Shown here: piece after piece, positions 16,843 to 24,099 of the stretch
How positions within the stretch are numbered: position 1 is the stretch's first letter
Layout: each line of letters begins with the position of its first letter
Source: Bacteroidales bacterium UBA1219
GTDB lineage: Bacteria; Bacteroidota; Bacteroidia; Bacteroidales; P3
Direction: 5' to 3'
Length of the DNA: 27,697 nt
Assembly (NCBI GenBank): GCA_002309295.1
Contig: DBXF01000050.1
Span: 215-27,911 of the forward strand
Notes under the pieces: generated by a model
Databases searched by the model: none
The model's input: the letters and a program-made list of their open reading frames with translations, nothing else
Told to the model about the DNA's origin: nothing
Program-made: the position numbers and the translations under genes

Positions 16843-18168
16843 ATGAAACGCAAGATATACAAGTATTTACAAAAATGGAGAAATTTAGAGGATAAAAGTC
16901 CTTTGATTATTGGCGGTGCACGACAGGTGGGAAAAACCTATTCCGTGCGTGAGTTTGGCAAGGAGTATGCCTCTTTTATAGAGATTAACTTCATCACAAA
17001 TCCGCAATACAAGCAGATTTTCAGTAACGGATACGATGCCGAAAATGTTGTAAAGCAGATTACTTTTCTGAATCCCCGCGCCAAAATCATCCCCGGTAGG
17101 ACCCTTCTGTTTTTCGACGAGCTACAGGAGTACCCCGACTGTGCCACCTCTCTGAAATTCTTTAAGGAGGACGGCCGCTTCGACGTAATCTGTTCCGGCT
17201 CGATGATGGGTCTGAACTACAGCGATATTACCTCGAACAGTGTCGGTTATAAGACAGATGTGGTGATGTACTCGCTTGATTTCGAAGAATTTCTCTGGGC
17301 AAAAGGCTATGATGACGATTTTGTTGAAGAACTGTTGCGGCACATGAACGGCATAGAACCTTTCAACGAGTTGGAAATGAGGCAACTCGCTTCTCTTTTC
17401 ATGGACTACATAACAACGGGTGGTATGCCCGAGATAGTGGCAAAATATCTTGCTTCGGGTAATTTTTCGAACATCCTGCCCAGGCAACAGCAGCTTTTGA
17501 ACGATTATGAGGAGGATATTGTTAAATACGCATCGGGAATGGACAAAGCAAGGATAAAGAATGTCTATCGCAACATTCCTGTTTTCCTGGCTAAAGAGAA
17601 TAAAAAGTTCCAGATTTCGAAAGTCGCTGCCAATGCCCGCAGCCGCCAATATGTAGGCTGTGTTGAGTGGCTGGAGGATGCCGGTATCGTAAACGTCTGC
17701 CACTGCCTGCATTACCCCGAGCTGCCGCTGAAAGGCAACTACGATGCCACAAAATACAAACTCTATTTTCACGATAACGGCCTGCTCGTTGCCTCTCTCG
17801 ACGACGAAGCGGCTTTGGACCTGCGCAACAACCACAATTTGGGAGTTTACAAAGGAGGACTCTACGAAAATATTGTGGCAGAAGCACTTGTAAAACAGGG
17901 CTATGGACTTTATTATTACACCGCCGAAAAATCGCAGCTTGAGATGGATTTCTTTGTCCGCGACGCCGACACGCTGATACCCATTGAGGTGAAATCCAAA
18001 AAAGGCACTACGCCATCGCTTAACAAATTGATAAAGAGCAGTTCGTATCCCGATGTGAAATATGGTATAAAACTCAGTGCCGGAAACATAGGGTTTAACG
18101 GAGAGATTTACACCTTCCCGTATTTCTTGACATTTCTGCTGAAACGTTGGCTGGACGGCCGCTCTTAA
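16843..18168 (+). CDS. AAA-family ATPase with DUF4143 C-terminal domain
   Basis: This 441-residue protein has an N-terminal AAA ATPase domain: Walker A GGARQVGKT at 24-32 and Walker B LLFFDELQE with Asp92 and Glu93. The C-terminal DUF4143 part has a restriction-endonuclease-like pattern, LEMDFFV (Asp369) followed by PIEVKSKKG (Glu382, Lys384). Such proteins are abundant, often in many copies, in Bacteroidota and archaea; their function is not settled, though links to DNA or to mobile elements are often proposed. Codon use is more AT-rich than in the operon to its left, especially in the first 150 bases. A promoter-bearing tandem repeat precedes it and a palindromic terminator follows. Confidence 0.9.
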   Translation: MKRKIYKYLQKWRNLEDKSPLIIGGARQVGKTYSVREFGKEYASFIEINFITNPQYKQIFSNGYDAENVVKQITFLNPRAKIIPGRTLLFFDELQEYPDCATSLKFFKEDGRFDVICSGSMMGLNYSDITSNSVGYKTDVVMYSLDFEEFLWAKGYDDDFVEELLRHMNGIEPFNELEMRQLASLFMDYITTGGMPEIVAKYLASGNFSNILPRQQQLLNDYEEDIVKYASGMDKARIKNVYRNIPVFLAKENKKFQISKVAANARSRQYVGCVEWLEDAGIVNVCHCLHYPELPLKGNYDATKYKLYFHDNGLLVASLDDEAALDLRNNHNLGVYKGGLYENIVAEALVKQGYGLYYYTAEKSQLEMDFFVRDADTLIPIEVKSKKGTTPSLNKLIKSSSYPDVKYGIKLSAGNIGFNGEIYTFPYFLTFLLKRWLDGRS

Positions 18169-18231
18169 TCAAGAAAAATCCGTATTTATCGCTTTTTACT
18201 TCTTGTTAAGCCAGTAGAACAGGAAAAAAAT

Positions 18232-18268
18232 AATTATACAAAAATGCGTTACGCATTTTTGTATAATT
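18232..18268. terminator. 37-bp perfect inverted repeat, probable bidirectional terminator
   Basis: Two 18-base arms, 18232-18249 and 18251-18268, are perfect complements around a single T. The core AAAAATGCGT-T-ACGCATTTTT has a T-run on both strands after a short GC part. It sits 63 bases after the AAA-DUF4143 stop. The outer AT arms lengthen it well beyond what termination needs. Confidence 0.65.
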
Positions 18269-18358
18269 GAAGTTGTTGACAATTTGACTTCTGCATGCGA
18301 GTCATGGTTAAATTGTTGATTTATTGAATGTTTTTTTTTCAAATCCGAAAAAAAATCG

Positions 18359-18368
18359 TATCTTTGCA
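18359..18368 (+). promoter_or_regulatory. -7 box just before the GTG of the small membrane protein
   Basis: TATCTTTGCA ends two bases before the GTG at 18371. Transcription would begin at or just after this codon, so the mRNA may be leaderless or the true start may be further in. Confidence 0.6.
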
Positions 18369-18370
18369 GG

Positions 18371-18883
18371 GTGAAAAGAAAGTTTGAAAATATCACGCAC
18401 AGCAGTGCTTACAAACGTTTGCACCGGCAGTCGTTGCTGGGGAGCATGCTCGTTTTTGCACCGCTGATGATTTTAATAGTGCTTGAGTTTTGGATGGACA
18501 TTTGGTGTATCTGCTATGAAAGTAGTTGCCACGAAGAGCTTTTTAAAGACATGTGCTTGCGTGCTGCACCTCAGATAGAGGAATACCGCTTGGCAAACGG
18601 ACAACCGCCCAAAAGTTTAGTGCAGTTTGGTTTTGGTGAGTCGGATTTCGGCCTTGGCCTTGAGTATTTTGACACCACCAATCAGAATCACAAAGAAGTG
18701 GTTTTTTGGTATTTCACTTATTCCGACGGCACATTTGTCCTTGAACATAGGGGATATGGCAATGCGCGTTTTATTTCACAGATGGACACGGCGTGGTTTC
18801 TGTATTACGACGATGAAACAGAGGAGAGAGTGGTAGAATTGGTGCGTCCGAAACATGAGTTTATTCGTTTCAAGAAAAAATAG
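18371..18883 (+). CDS. Small membrane-anchored protein of unknown function
   Basis: I do not recognise a family. As drawn, it has 170 residues beginning with GTG. The first 24 residues are basic (MKRKFENITHSSAYKRLHRQ), followed by one hydrophobic segment at about 22-48 and then a soluble domain rich in Tyr, Phe, Glu and Asp. The basic-then-hydrophobic order fits an inner-membrane protein with most of its mass outside the cytoplasm. Three cysteines lie just after the segment (CICYESSC). The start is uncertain: the -7 box at 18359 is so close that GTG would be leaderless, and the next ATG at 18446 gives 145 residues starting directly in the membrane segment. It has no operon partner. Confidence 0.65.
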   Translation: MKRKFENITHSSAYKRLHRQSLLGSMLVFAPLMILIVLEFWMDIWCICYESSCHEELFKDMCLRAAPQIEEYRLANGQPPKSLVQFGFGESDFGLGLEYFDTTNQNHKEVVFWYFTYSDGTFVLEHRGYGNARFISQMDTAWFLYYDDETEERVVELVRPKHEFIRFKKK

Positions 18884-18890
18884 CAAAAAA

Positions 18891-18917
18891 AGAGACGCAA
18901 AAATCACGTCTCTACAT
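18891..18917. repeat. Dyad element AGAGACG...CGTCTCTACA
   Basis: A 7-bp stem, AGAGACG at 18891-18897 with CGTCTCT at 18907-18913, is followed by ACA. A run of A residues precedes it. It lies 7 bases after the stop of the small membrane protein and might act as a weak terminator for leftward transcription, but its form matches the dyad at 19079. Confidence 0.6.
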
Positions 18918-18972
18918 TTGTTATCACCCGAAAACCCATATCATCCGCACAATCTGTAATTTTTATAAGAGA

Positions 18973-19041
18973 ACCCCTACGGGGTATCGTTTTGGTCTTG
19001 TGTTTTATATCCTATTAAAAGGTATCCCCTACGGGGAAACC
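18973..19041. repeat. Pair of CCCCTACGGGG dyads
   Basis: ACCCC-TAC-GGGGT is at 18973-18985 and TCCCC-TAC-GGGGA at 19025-19037. The second is flanked by GGT and ACC at 19021 and 19039, lengthening its stem around an A/A mismatch. About 40 bases separate them. Such pairs look like a dispersed repeat rather than a terminator, as there is no T-run. Confidence 0.65.
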
Positions 19042-19078
19042 TTAATTATTCATTGGCCTTTTGACCTTTTTTAGATTC

Positions 19079-19102
19079 GGACACACGCAGTGTGTCCCTA
19101 CA
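19079..19102. repeat. Dyad element GGACACAC-GCA-GTGTGTCC followed by CTACA
   Basis: A perfect 8-bp stem at 19079-19086 and 19090-19097 with loop GCA, then CTACAA. The (C/T)CTACA ending is shared with the dyad at 18891. Confidence 0.65.
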
Positions 19103-19173
19103 AATCCAACTCCCAACTGCAAACTCAAAACTAATTACTAACTACTAATTACTCATTACTAATTATCAATTAG

Positions 19174-19204
19174 TTCCGAACTCCGCATTCCGCATTCCGA
19201 ACTA
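19174..19204 (-). repeat. TTCGGA-type short intergenic repeat, copy C
   Basis: On the minus strand the proS stop TAG is directly followed by TTCGGAATGCGGAATGCGGA and another TTCGGAAC. The junction TAG-TTCGGA is the same as in copy B at 16517. Confidence 0.65.
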
Positions 19205-20677
19205 GTACGCTCTCGCAAATATCACCCTGCGGTGGCTGGGCTTGCCGGAGTAGATGCACTTGCCTTCCTCTTCCACAGCGTCGAAGGGGATGCAGCGTAT
19301 GGTGGCCTTGGTCTCTTCTTTGATACGTTCTTCGGTCTCGGTGGTGCCGTCCCAGTGGGCGAGGATGAAACCGCCCTTGGTGTCGAGGATTTCTTTGAAC
19401 TCTTCCCAAGTGTCGGCCTTGCGGGTGTTGGCGGCACGGTAGTCGGCGGCTTTCTGGAAAAGGTTTTTCTGTATCTCGTCCAGAAGGTCTTTCACGCGGT
19501 TTTCGATGCCGTCGAGCGAGCAGGAGGCTTTTTCGAGGGTGTCGCGGCGACAAATCTCGGCGGTGCCTTGCTCAAGGTCGCGGGGACCGATGGCTATGCG
19601 CACGGGCACGCCTTTGAACTCGTATTCGTTGAATTTCCAACCCGGCTTGAAGGAGTCGCGGTCGTCGTATTTTACGGTGATGCCCATGGCCTCCAGCTTG
19701 CGTTTTATCTCCAGAGCCTTTTCGGAGATGGTGGGCAGCTGGTCGGGGGTTTTGTAGATGGGTATGATGACAACCTGAGTGGGAGCCAGCTTCGGCGGCA
19801 GCACAAGGCCGTTGTCGTCGGAGTGGGTCATGATAAGGGCGCCCATCAGTCGGGTGGACACGCCCCATGAGGTGGCCCACACGTATTCCAGTTGGTTTTC
19901 GTTGCTTAGGAACTTAACATCGAAAGCCTTGGCGAAATTCTGTCCGAGGAAATGCGAGGTGCCTGCCTGCAGTGCTTTGCCGTCCTGCATCATAGCCTCT
20001 ATGCAGTAGGTGTCCAGCGCGCCGGCGAAACGTTCGTTGGGCGATTTCACGCCTTTGGTAACGGGCATCGCCATCCAGTTTTCGGCGAAATCGGCGTACA
20101 CTTCAAGCATACGTTTGGCCTCTTCCACGGCCTCCTCTTTGGTGGCGTGTGCGGTATGGCCTTCCTGCCAAAGGAACTCGGCTGTGCGGAGGAACATACG
20201 TGTGCGCATCTCCCAGCGAACCACGTTGGCCCATTGGTTGCACAGGATAGGCAGGTCGCGGTACGACTTAATCCAGTTGCGGTAGGTGTTCCAGATGATA
20301 GTCTCCGAGGTGGGGCGGACAATCAGTTCCTCCTCCAGTCGGGCGTCGGGGTCCACCACCACGCCGTTGCCGTCGGGGTCGTTTTTCAGACGGTAGTGCG
20401 TAACCACGGCGCACTCCTTGGCGAAACCCTCCACGTGCTCGGCCTCGCGGCACATGAATGACTTGGGGATAAACAGGGGGAAATAGGCGTTCACATGCCC
20501 GGTGTCCTTGAACATCTTGTCCAGAGCGTCGTGCATCTTCTCCCAAATTGCGTAACCATAAGGTTTGATAACCATACATCCGCGTACTGCCGAAGTTTCG
20601 GCCAGGTCGGCGCGGGTAACCAGCTCATTGTACCATTCCGAATAATTCTCGGAGCGTTTTACGAAATCTTTTGCCAT
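19202..20677 (-). CDS. proS: Prolyl-tRNA synthetase, archaeal/eukaryote-like type
   Basis: This 491-residue class II aminoacyl-tRNA synthetase charges tRNA-Pro. The N-terminal catalytic core has IKPYGYAIWEKM, then VRPTSETIIWNTYRNWI, then motif 2 RWEMRTRMFLRTAEFLWQEG at about 150-172, and motif 3 in TSWGVSTRLMGALIMTHSDD. The anticodon-binding domain follows (VVIIPIYKTPDQL). The C-terminal domain ends in FARAY; a terminal Tyr is typical of this type. There is no editing (INS) insert, which separates it from the E. coli type, and this form is the usual one in Bacteroidales. The ATG at 20677 gives the normal N-terminus. It is transcribed away from the His-rich gene across a shared 140-base region. 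Confidence 0.96.
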   Translation of the reverse strand: MAKDFVKRSENYSEWYNELVTRADLAETSAVRGCMVIKPYGYAIWEKMHDALDKMFKDTGHVNAYFPLFIPKSFMCREAEHVEGFAKECAVVTHYRLKNDPDGNGVVVDPDARLEEELIVRPTSETIIWNTYRNWIKSYRDLPILCNQWANVVRWEMRTRMFLRTAEFLWQEGHTAHATKEEAVEEAKRMLEVYADFAENWMAMPVTKGVKSPNERFAGALDTYCIEAMMQDGKALQAGTSHFLGQNFAKAFDVKFLSNENQLEYVWATSWGVSTRLMGALIMTHSDDNGLVLPPKLAPTQVVIIPIYKTPDQLPTISEKALEIKRKLEAMGITVKYDDRDSFKPGWKFNEYEFKGVPVRIAIGPRDLEQGTAEICRRDTLEKASCSLDGIENRVKDLLDEIQKNLFQKAADYRAANTRKADTWEEFKEILDTKGGFILAHWDGTTETEERIKEETKATIRCIPFDAVEEEGKCIYSGKPSHRRVIFARAY

Positions 20678-20740
20678 TATAAACTTTGTTAAATAATCAA
20701 ATTTGTTTCAAATAATTACTTCTAATTCAAAAATATTTTG

Positions 20741-20749
20741 TATTTTTGC
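20741..20749 (+). promoter_or_regulatory. Possible -7 box for the His-rich protein gene
   Basis: TATTTTTGC fits TAnnTTTG and lies 69 bases upstream of the ATG at 20818. No TTTG is found at the -33 distance, so support is limited. Confidence 0.35.
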
Positions 20750-20764
20750 CGAAAGTTTTGCAAT

Positions 20765-20774
20765 TGCAAAGTTA
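20765..20774 (-). promoter_or_regulatory. -7 box of the proS promoter
   Basis: TAACTTTGCA on the minus strand, 87 bases upstream of the proS ATG. The -33 site holds only TTTA. A second possible box, TATTTTTG, is at 20735-20728. Confidence 0.5.
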
Positions 20775-20804
20775 CAAAAATATTGCAAATAAATTAAACT
20801 TAAT

Positions 20805-20810
20805 GGAGGA
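20805..20810 (+). promoter_or_regulatory. Strong Shine-Dalgarno sequence
   Basis: GGAGGA, seven bases before the ATG at 20818. The neighbouring genes lack such a site and the phylum rarely uses one, so this suggests high or specially controlled translation and fixes the start. Confidence 0.75.
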
Positions 20811-20817
20811 ATAAACG

Positions 20818-22473
20818 ATGAAAACTAATGTAAGAACGCTGTTATTCAGCATGTTGAATGTTGTAACTTTTGTGGCGCTTTTTGCCTTTGCAGCCACTGC
20901 CACTGCACAAGTTTACGACGAAACTTACTATTCTCCCTCAAAAAATAGCAAAAAAAGCTCCGAAAATTACACCGGCGTGCAGCGTCAGACCGTGCCGGCC
21001 GATTCCGTAAACGAGGAGTATGTTGCTGTTGAATTAAACGGCGAGGAACCGGAACAGAAATCCGCCAAGCGTGTTGTTGTAGTCTACAGCGACGACGACT
21101 ATTACGACTATGCGTACACCGCACGTCTGCGTCGTTTCTACAGACCTGTGGTCGGTGCCGGATATTACGACGACTACTACACCAACATGTACTGGTACAC
21201 CAACGATCCCGATCTTTGGGGCGTCAGCATCTATTTAGGCTATAATTGGTGGTATCCCACATATTACTACCGTCCGTACTACTATGGCGGCTACGGCATT
21301 GCGTGGGGCTGGGGCTACGACCCGTTCTACGACTGGTACTTTTATAATCCGCCCTACTACCACCACCACTACTGGTATTCGCACCACCATCACTACTATG
21401 CTCACCACCACCACCACCATCACCCGTATTATGGCGGACACCACCATCACCACATGGCATGGAACAGCCACCACTACTACAACAGCTACGACCGCGGCTC
21501 GTTCTATTTCGGCAACCGCAACTACGGCGCCGCTTATAGCGGACGCAGCACCAACCGCACTATGGGACGTGTGGCAGTGCCAAACACCAACTCGCGTAAT
21601 TTTGGTATGAAATACGAAGCTCAGACTCGCAACAGTTCGGCAAGATACACCTCCAACCTTGCACGTACAGGCAGCAACTCGTTCTCGGCTTCGCGCTCTT
21701 CGGCTACCAACACCCGCGGCACAACCACTACTTCGCGCCGCTATGGTGTGGATGTGAACACACGCACAAGCCAGAACAACGCCAACAGCCGCTACACCAA
21801 CGCCAACAACCGCGGCGGACAGACCACCAACGCACGTGGAAACAGCAGCACCACAACTACCACCAACGCCCGTGGCACCGCTGCCACCACAACCACCAAC
21901 AGAGGCAACTCGCGCTACAATAACGGCACAACCACCAGCAGCCGTGGCACAAGCAACAATTCGCGTTTGGAAAGCGGCTCAACCTCTTCGCGCCAAGGTT
22001 CAACGGTGTCGGGCTCCTCGAGATACTCGCGTCCTTCCGAGGCAACGGCAACACGCAACAGCCAATACACAACGCCGTCGCGTTCGGAGAGCACACAGAG
22101 CACCGTTACCACAGGTACTAACAGCAGTAGCCGTGGCAGCAGCAGCCGTTCCAGTGGCACAACCTACACTCCTCGCAACAGTGCTTCCACATTAAGCACA
22201 CCGTCGAGTAGCCGTAGCAATTCGTCGAGCTATTCTTCGGGCAGCAGAAGCGGCAACAGCGGTTCGTCGTACCGCAGCAGCTCGTCCTCCACGCGTAGCA
22301 GCAGCGCACCTTCGTCGTCCACACGTAGCAGCTCAAGTTCGTCGTCGTACCGCAGCAGCGGCTCAAGCCATAGCAGCGGCTCGAGCTACAGCGGTGGCGG
22401 TTCGTCGAGAGGCGGCGGCTCGTCGCACTCTTCGGGCGGCGGCAGCAGCCGTGGTGGCGGTGGCCGTAGATAA
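20818..22473 (+). CDS. Secreted low-complexity protein, His/Tyr-rich core and Ser-rich tail
   Basis: I do not recognise a named family. The 551-residue product begins with a signal peptide (LLFSMLNVVTFVALFAFAAT, cleavage near ATA at 30). Residues about 31-100 are acidic and contain KRVVVVYSDDDYYDYAY. Residues about 100-235 are extremely aromatic (Tyr, Trp) and include 21 histidines among the 38 residues 182-219, with a run of seven. From about 240 to 400 the protein is Thr/Asn/Arg/Gly-rich, and from 400 to the end it is Ser/Arg/Gly-rich, finishing in Gly/Arg. Such composition suggests an unstructured or adhesive envelope protein; the histidines could bind metal ions, which is inference. It is probably co-transcribed with the FadL-type gene 51 bases downstream. 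GGAGGA fixes the start. Confidence 0.8.
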   Translation: MKTNVRTLLFSMLNVVTFVALFAFAATATAQVYDETYYSPSKNSKKSSENYTGVQRQTVPADSVNEEYVAVELNGEEPEQKSAKRVVVVYSDDDYYDYAYTARLRRFYRPVVGAGYYDDYYTNMYWYTNDPDLWGVSIYLGYNWWYPTYYYRPYYYGGYGIAWGWGYDPFYDWYFYNPPYYHHHYWYSHHHHYYAHHHHHHHPYYGGHHHHHMAWNSHHYYNSYDRGSFYFGNRNYGAAYSGRSTNRTMGRVAVPNTNSRNFGMKYEAQTRNSSARYTSNLARTGSNSFSASRSSATNTRGTTTTSRRYGVDVNTRTSQNNANSRYTNANNRGGQTTNARGNSSTTTTTNARGTAATTTTNRGNSRYNNGTTTSSRGTSNNSRLESGSTSSRQGSTVSGSSRYSRPSEATATRNSQYTTPSRSESTQSTVTTGTNSSSRGSSSRSSGTTYTPRNSASTLSTPSSSRSNSSSYSSGSRSGNSGSSYRSSSSSTRSSSAPSSSTRSSSSSSSYRSSGSSHSSGSSYSGGGSSRGGGSSHSSGGGSSRGGGGRR

Positions 22474-22507
22474 GGAATGAAACGAAATGAATTAAATTAT
22501 TGATTTA

Positions 22508-22521
22508 GATAAAATTTTATC
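22508..22521. promoter_or_regulatory. 14-bp perfect palindrome before the FadL-type gene
   Basis: GATAAAATTTTATC ends three bases before the ATG at 22525, in the only gap between the His-rich gene and the outer-membrane protein gene. It could be an operator or simply AT-rich chance sequence. Confidence 0.3.
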
Positions 22522-22524
22522 GAT

Positions 22525-24012
22525 ATGAAACGCAGATTTTTAATAATGGCCACAGCTCTGCTTATGACGGCAGGGGTTAGTGCTCAGGAAGAGATTTATT
22601 TGGACTCTCCCGTATTGGATGTGTTTAATTACAGTTATCTGGGCCTGAACGGAACGGCATCGTATGTGGGTCGTGCCGGTGCAATAGGAGCCTTGGGCGG
22701 CGATTTTACAGCGGCAAGCTACAACCCCGCCGGTCTGGGATTCTTCTATTCCTCGCGCCTGTCGTTCACCCCGACTATCGATTACGCTCCGACATCATCC
22801 ACTTATATGGGTGTAAAGGCCAACGCTTCGCGCACTACTTTCAAAATAGGTAGTTTCGAGATACTGCTGGCAGTGCCTACCGATGCCGCCGACGAGTCGT
22901 CGTGGCGTTCGTTCCAGTTCGGCATAGGCATGACACGTCTGAAAAGCTTCAACGGACGCTCCTACGTGCATGGCGACGTGACGCCGTTCTCGCTGCTCGA
23001 CGTATGGTGCGACAACGCCAACGAAGGCGGATTGGACCAGTTTACCACACAATTGGCATACAACACCTACCTTCTGGATACAATGCCCGGCGGAAACAGG
23101 TTTTTCAACAATTTCTCGGGCAGCGTAAACCAACAGACACAGGAACGTTATTTCACCACAAGCGGCGGAATTAGCGAGATACCCATCTCGTTCTCCGGCA
23201 ACTATGGCGACAAGTTTTATGTGGGTGCTACAATAGGCATTCCCATACTTTCGTACAACAGCACCTCCACTTATCGTGAGACAGCCGAAAACACTGGCGA
23301 CCATTTCGATTTCAACGAGAACTACGAAGTCAATGCCACTGGTATCAATTTCAAGATTGGCGCCATCTACCGTCCGGTGGAGATGTTCCGCATAGGTCTG
23401 GCTTTCCACACACCCACTTACTACGAGGTTAAAGACGTGTATTACACCCGTATATCCAACAGCGATAACGGTGCTTCCTCCTATTCCATTGAGAGCGAGG
23501 GCTTGTACAATTTCCGCACTCCTATGAAACTGATAGCCAGCGTGGGAGCTGCTTTCGGCAACCAAGCCTCTTCGGTGGCCGGCAGCGTGGATGTTGACTA
23601 CGAATTTTCGAACTACAGCGGCATGAGCTTTGCTCCGCTGGGAGATAATTACTCCGACCTTAACTACGAGAGCTGGCGAAATAGGATGAACATGCAGATT
23701 GACGAGGCTTACCGTGGCGGTCATGTGTTACGCGTGGGCGGCTCGCTCAACGTGCGTCACTGGGTGCTGCGTGCCGGTATGGCTTATTTCAGCAATCCTT
23801 ATAAGAAATTCGATAATAACGAGTTTAAAAATGCCGAGGCCCTGTCGCTGGCATGTGGTTTTGGATACCAGTCCAGACATTTCTTCTGGGATTTCGCCTA
23901 CGCAAACACTGTGAGCAAGGATATGGACGCTTTTGCTACATACAGCGGAAATATGATTCATTACACCAATCACAGCAACTTGTTTGTAACAACTATAGGA
24001 TTTAAACTCTAA
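22525..24012 (+). CDS. OmpP1/FadL/TodX-family outer-membrane protein
   Basis: This 495-residue beta-barrel protein probably moves hydrophobic compounds across the outer membrane. Residues 1-20 form a signal peptide ending GVSAQ. The N-terminal motif GRAGAIGALGGDFTAASYNP followed by AGLGFF at about 50-76 is the family hallmark (the plug/NPAGL region). After it come alternating hydrophobic and polar strands, a SVGAAFG strand and a final strand ending in LFVTTIGFKL, with an aromatic residue near the C-terminus as barrels require. In Bacteroidota these are often labelled hemin receptors without direct proof. It follows the His-rich secreted protein and ends at a bidirectional terminator. Substrate is unknown. 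Confidence 0.88.
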   Translation: MKRRFLIMATALLMTAGVSAQEEIYLDSPVLDVFNYSYLGLNGTASYVGRAGAIGALGGDFTAASYNPAGLGFFYSSRLSFTPTIDYAPTSSTYMGVKANASRTTFKIGSFEILLAVPTDAADESSWRSFQFGIGMTRLKSFNGRSYVHGDVTPFSLLDVWCDNANEGGLDQFTTQLAYNTYLLDTMPGGNRFFNNFSGSVNQQTQERYFTTSGGISEIPISFSGNYGDKFYVGATIGIPILSYNSTSTYRETAENTGDHFDFNENYEVNATGINFKIGAIYRPVEMFRIGLAFHTPTYYEVKDVYYTRISNSDNGASSYSIESEGLYNFRTPMKLIASVGAAFGNQASSVAGSVDVDYEFSNYSGMSFAPLGDNYSDLNYESWRNRMNMQIDEAYRGGHVLRVGGSLNVRHWVLRAGMAYFSNPYKKFDNNEFKNAEALSLACGFGYQSRHFFWDFAYANTVSKDMDAFATYSGNMIHYTNHSNLFVTTIGFKL

Positions 24013-24030
24013 CAAGATTTAGACCATATA

Positions 24031-24066
24031 AAAAGCCGCAACGGATTTCCGTTGCGGCTTTTTTTT
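24031..24066. terminator. Bidirectional terminator between convergent genes
   Basis: A 12-bp stem, AAGCCGCAACGG at 24033-24044 with its complement at 24049-24060 and loop ATTT, has T residues to 24066 on the plus strand. Preceding A residues serve the leftward gene ending at 24100. Confidence 0.93.
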
Positions 24067-24099
24067 CTGAAAGGGTAAGTGCCCAGCCGCAGTTTGTTT

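Larger units (their letters stand above)
18884..19201. other. Gene-free region with a cluster of dyad repeats
   Basis: No gene is seen. Four hairpin-forming words lie within about 210 bases: 18891-18913, 18973-18985, 19021-19041 and 19079-19097. After them comes low-complexity sequence made of ACTAATTACT-like words (19120-19170) and a TTCGGA-type repeat that runs into the proS stop codon. Confidence 0.6.

Noticed and set aside
16843..18883. AAA-DUF4143 gene plus membrane protein as an anti-phage or toxin system
   Set aside because: A palindromic terminator and a separate promoter box lie between them, and neither carries a known toxin, effector or immunity motif.
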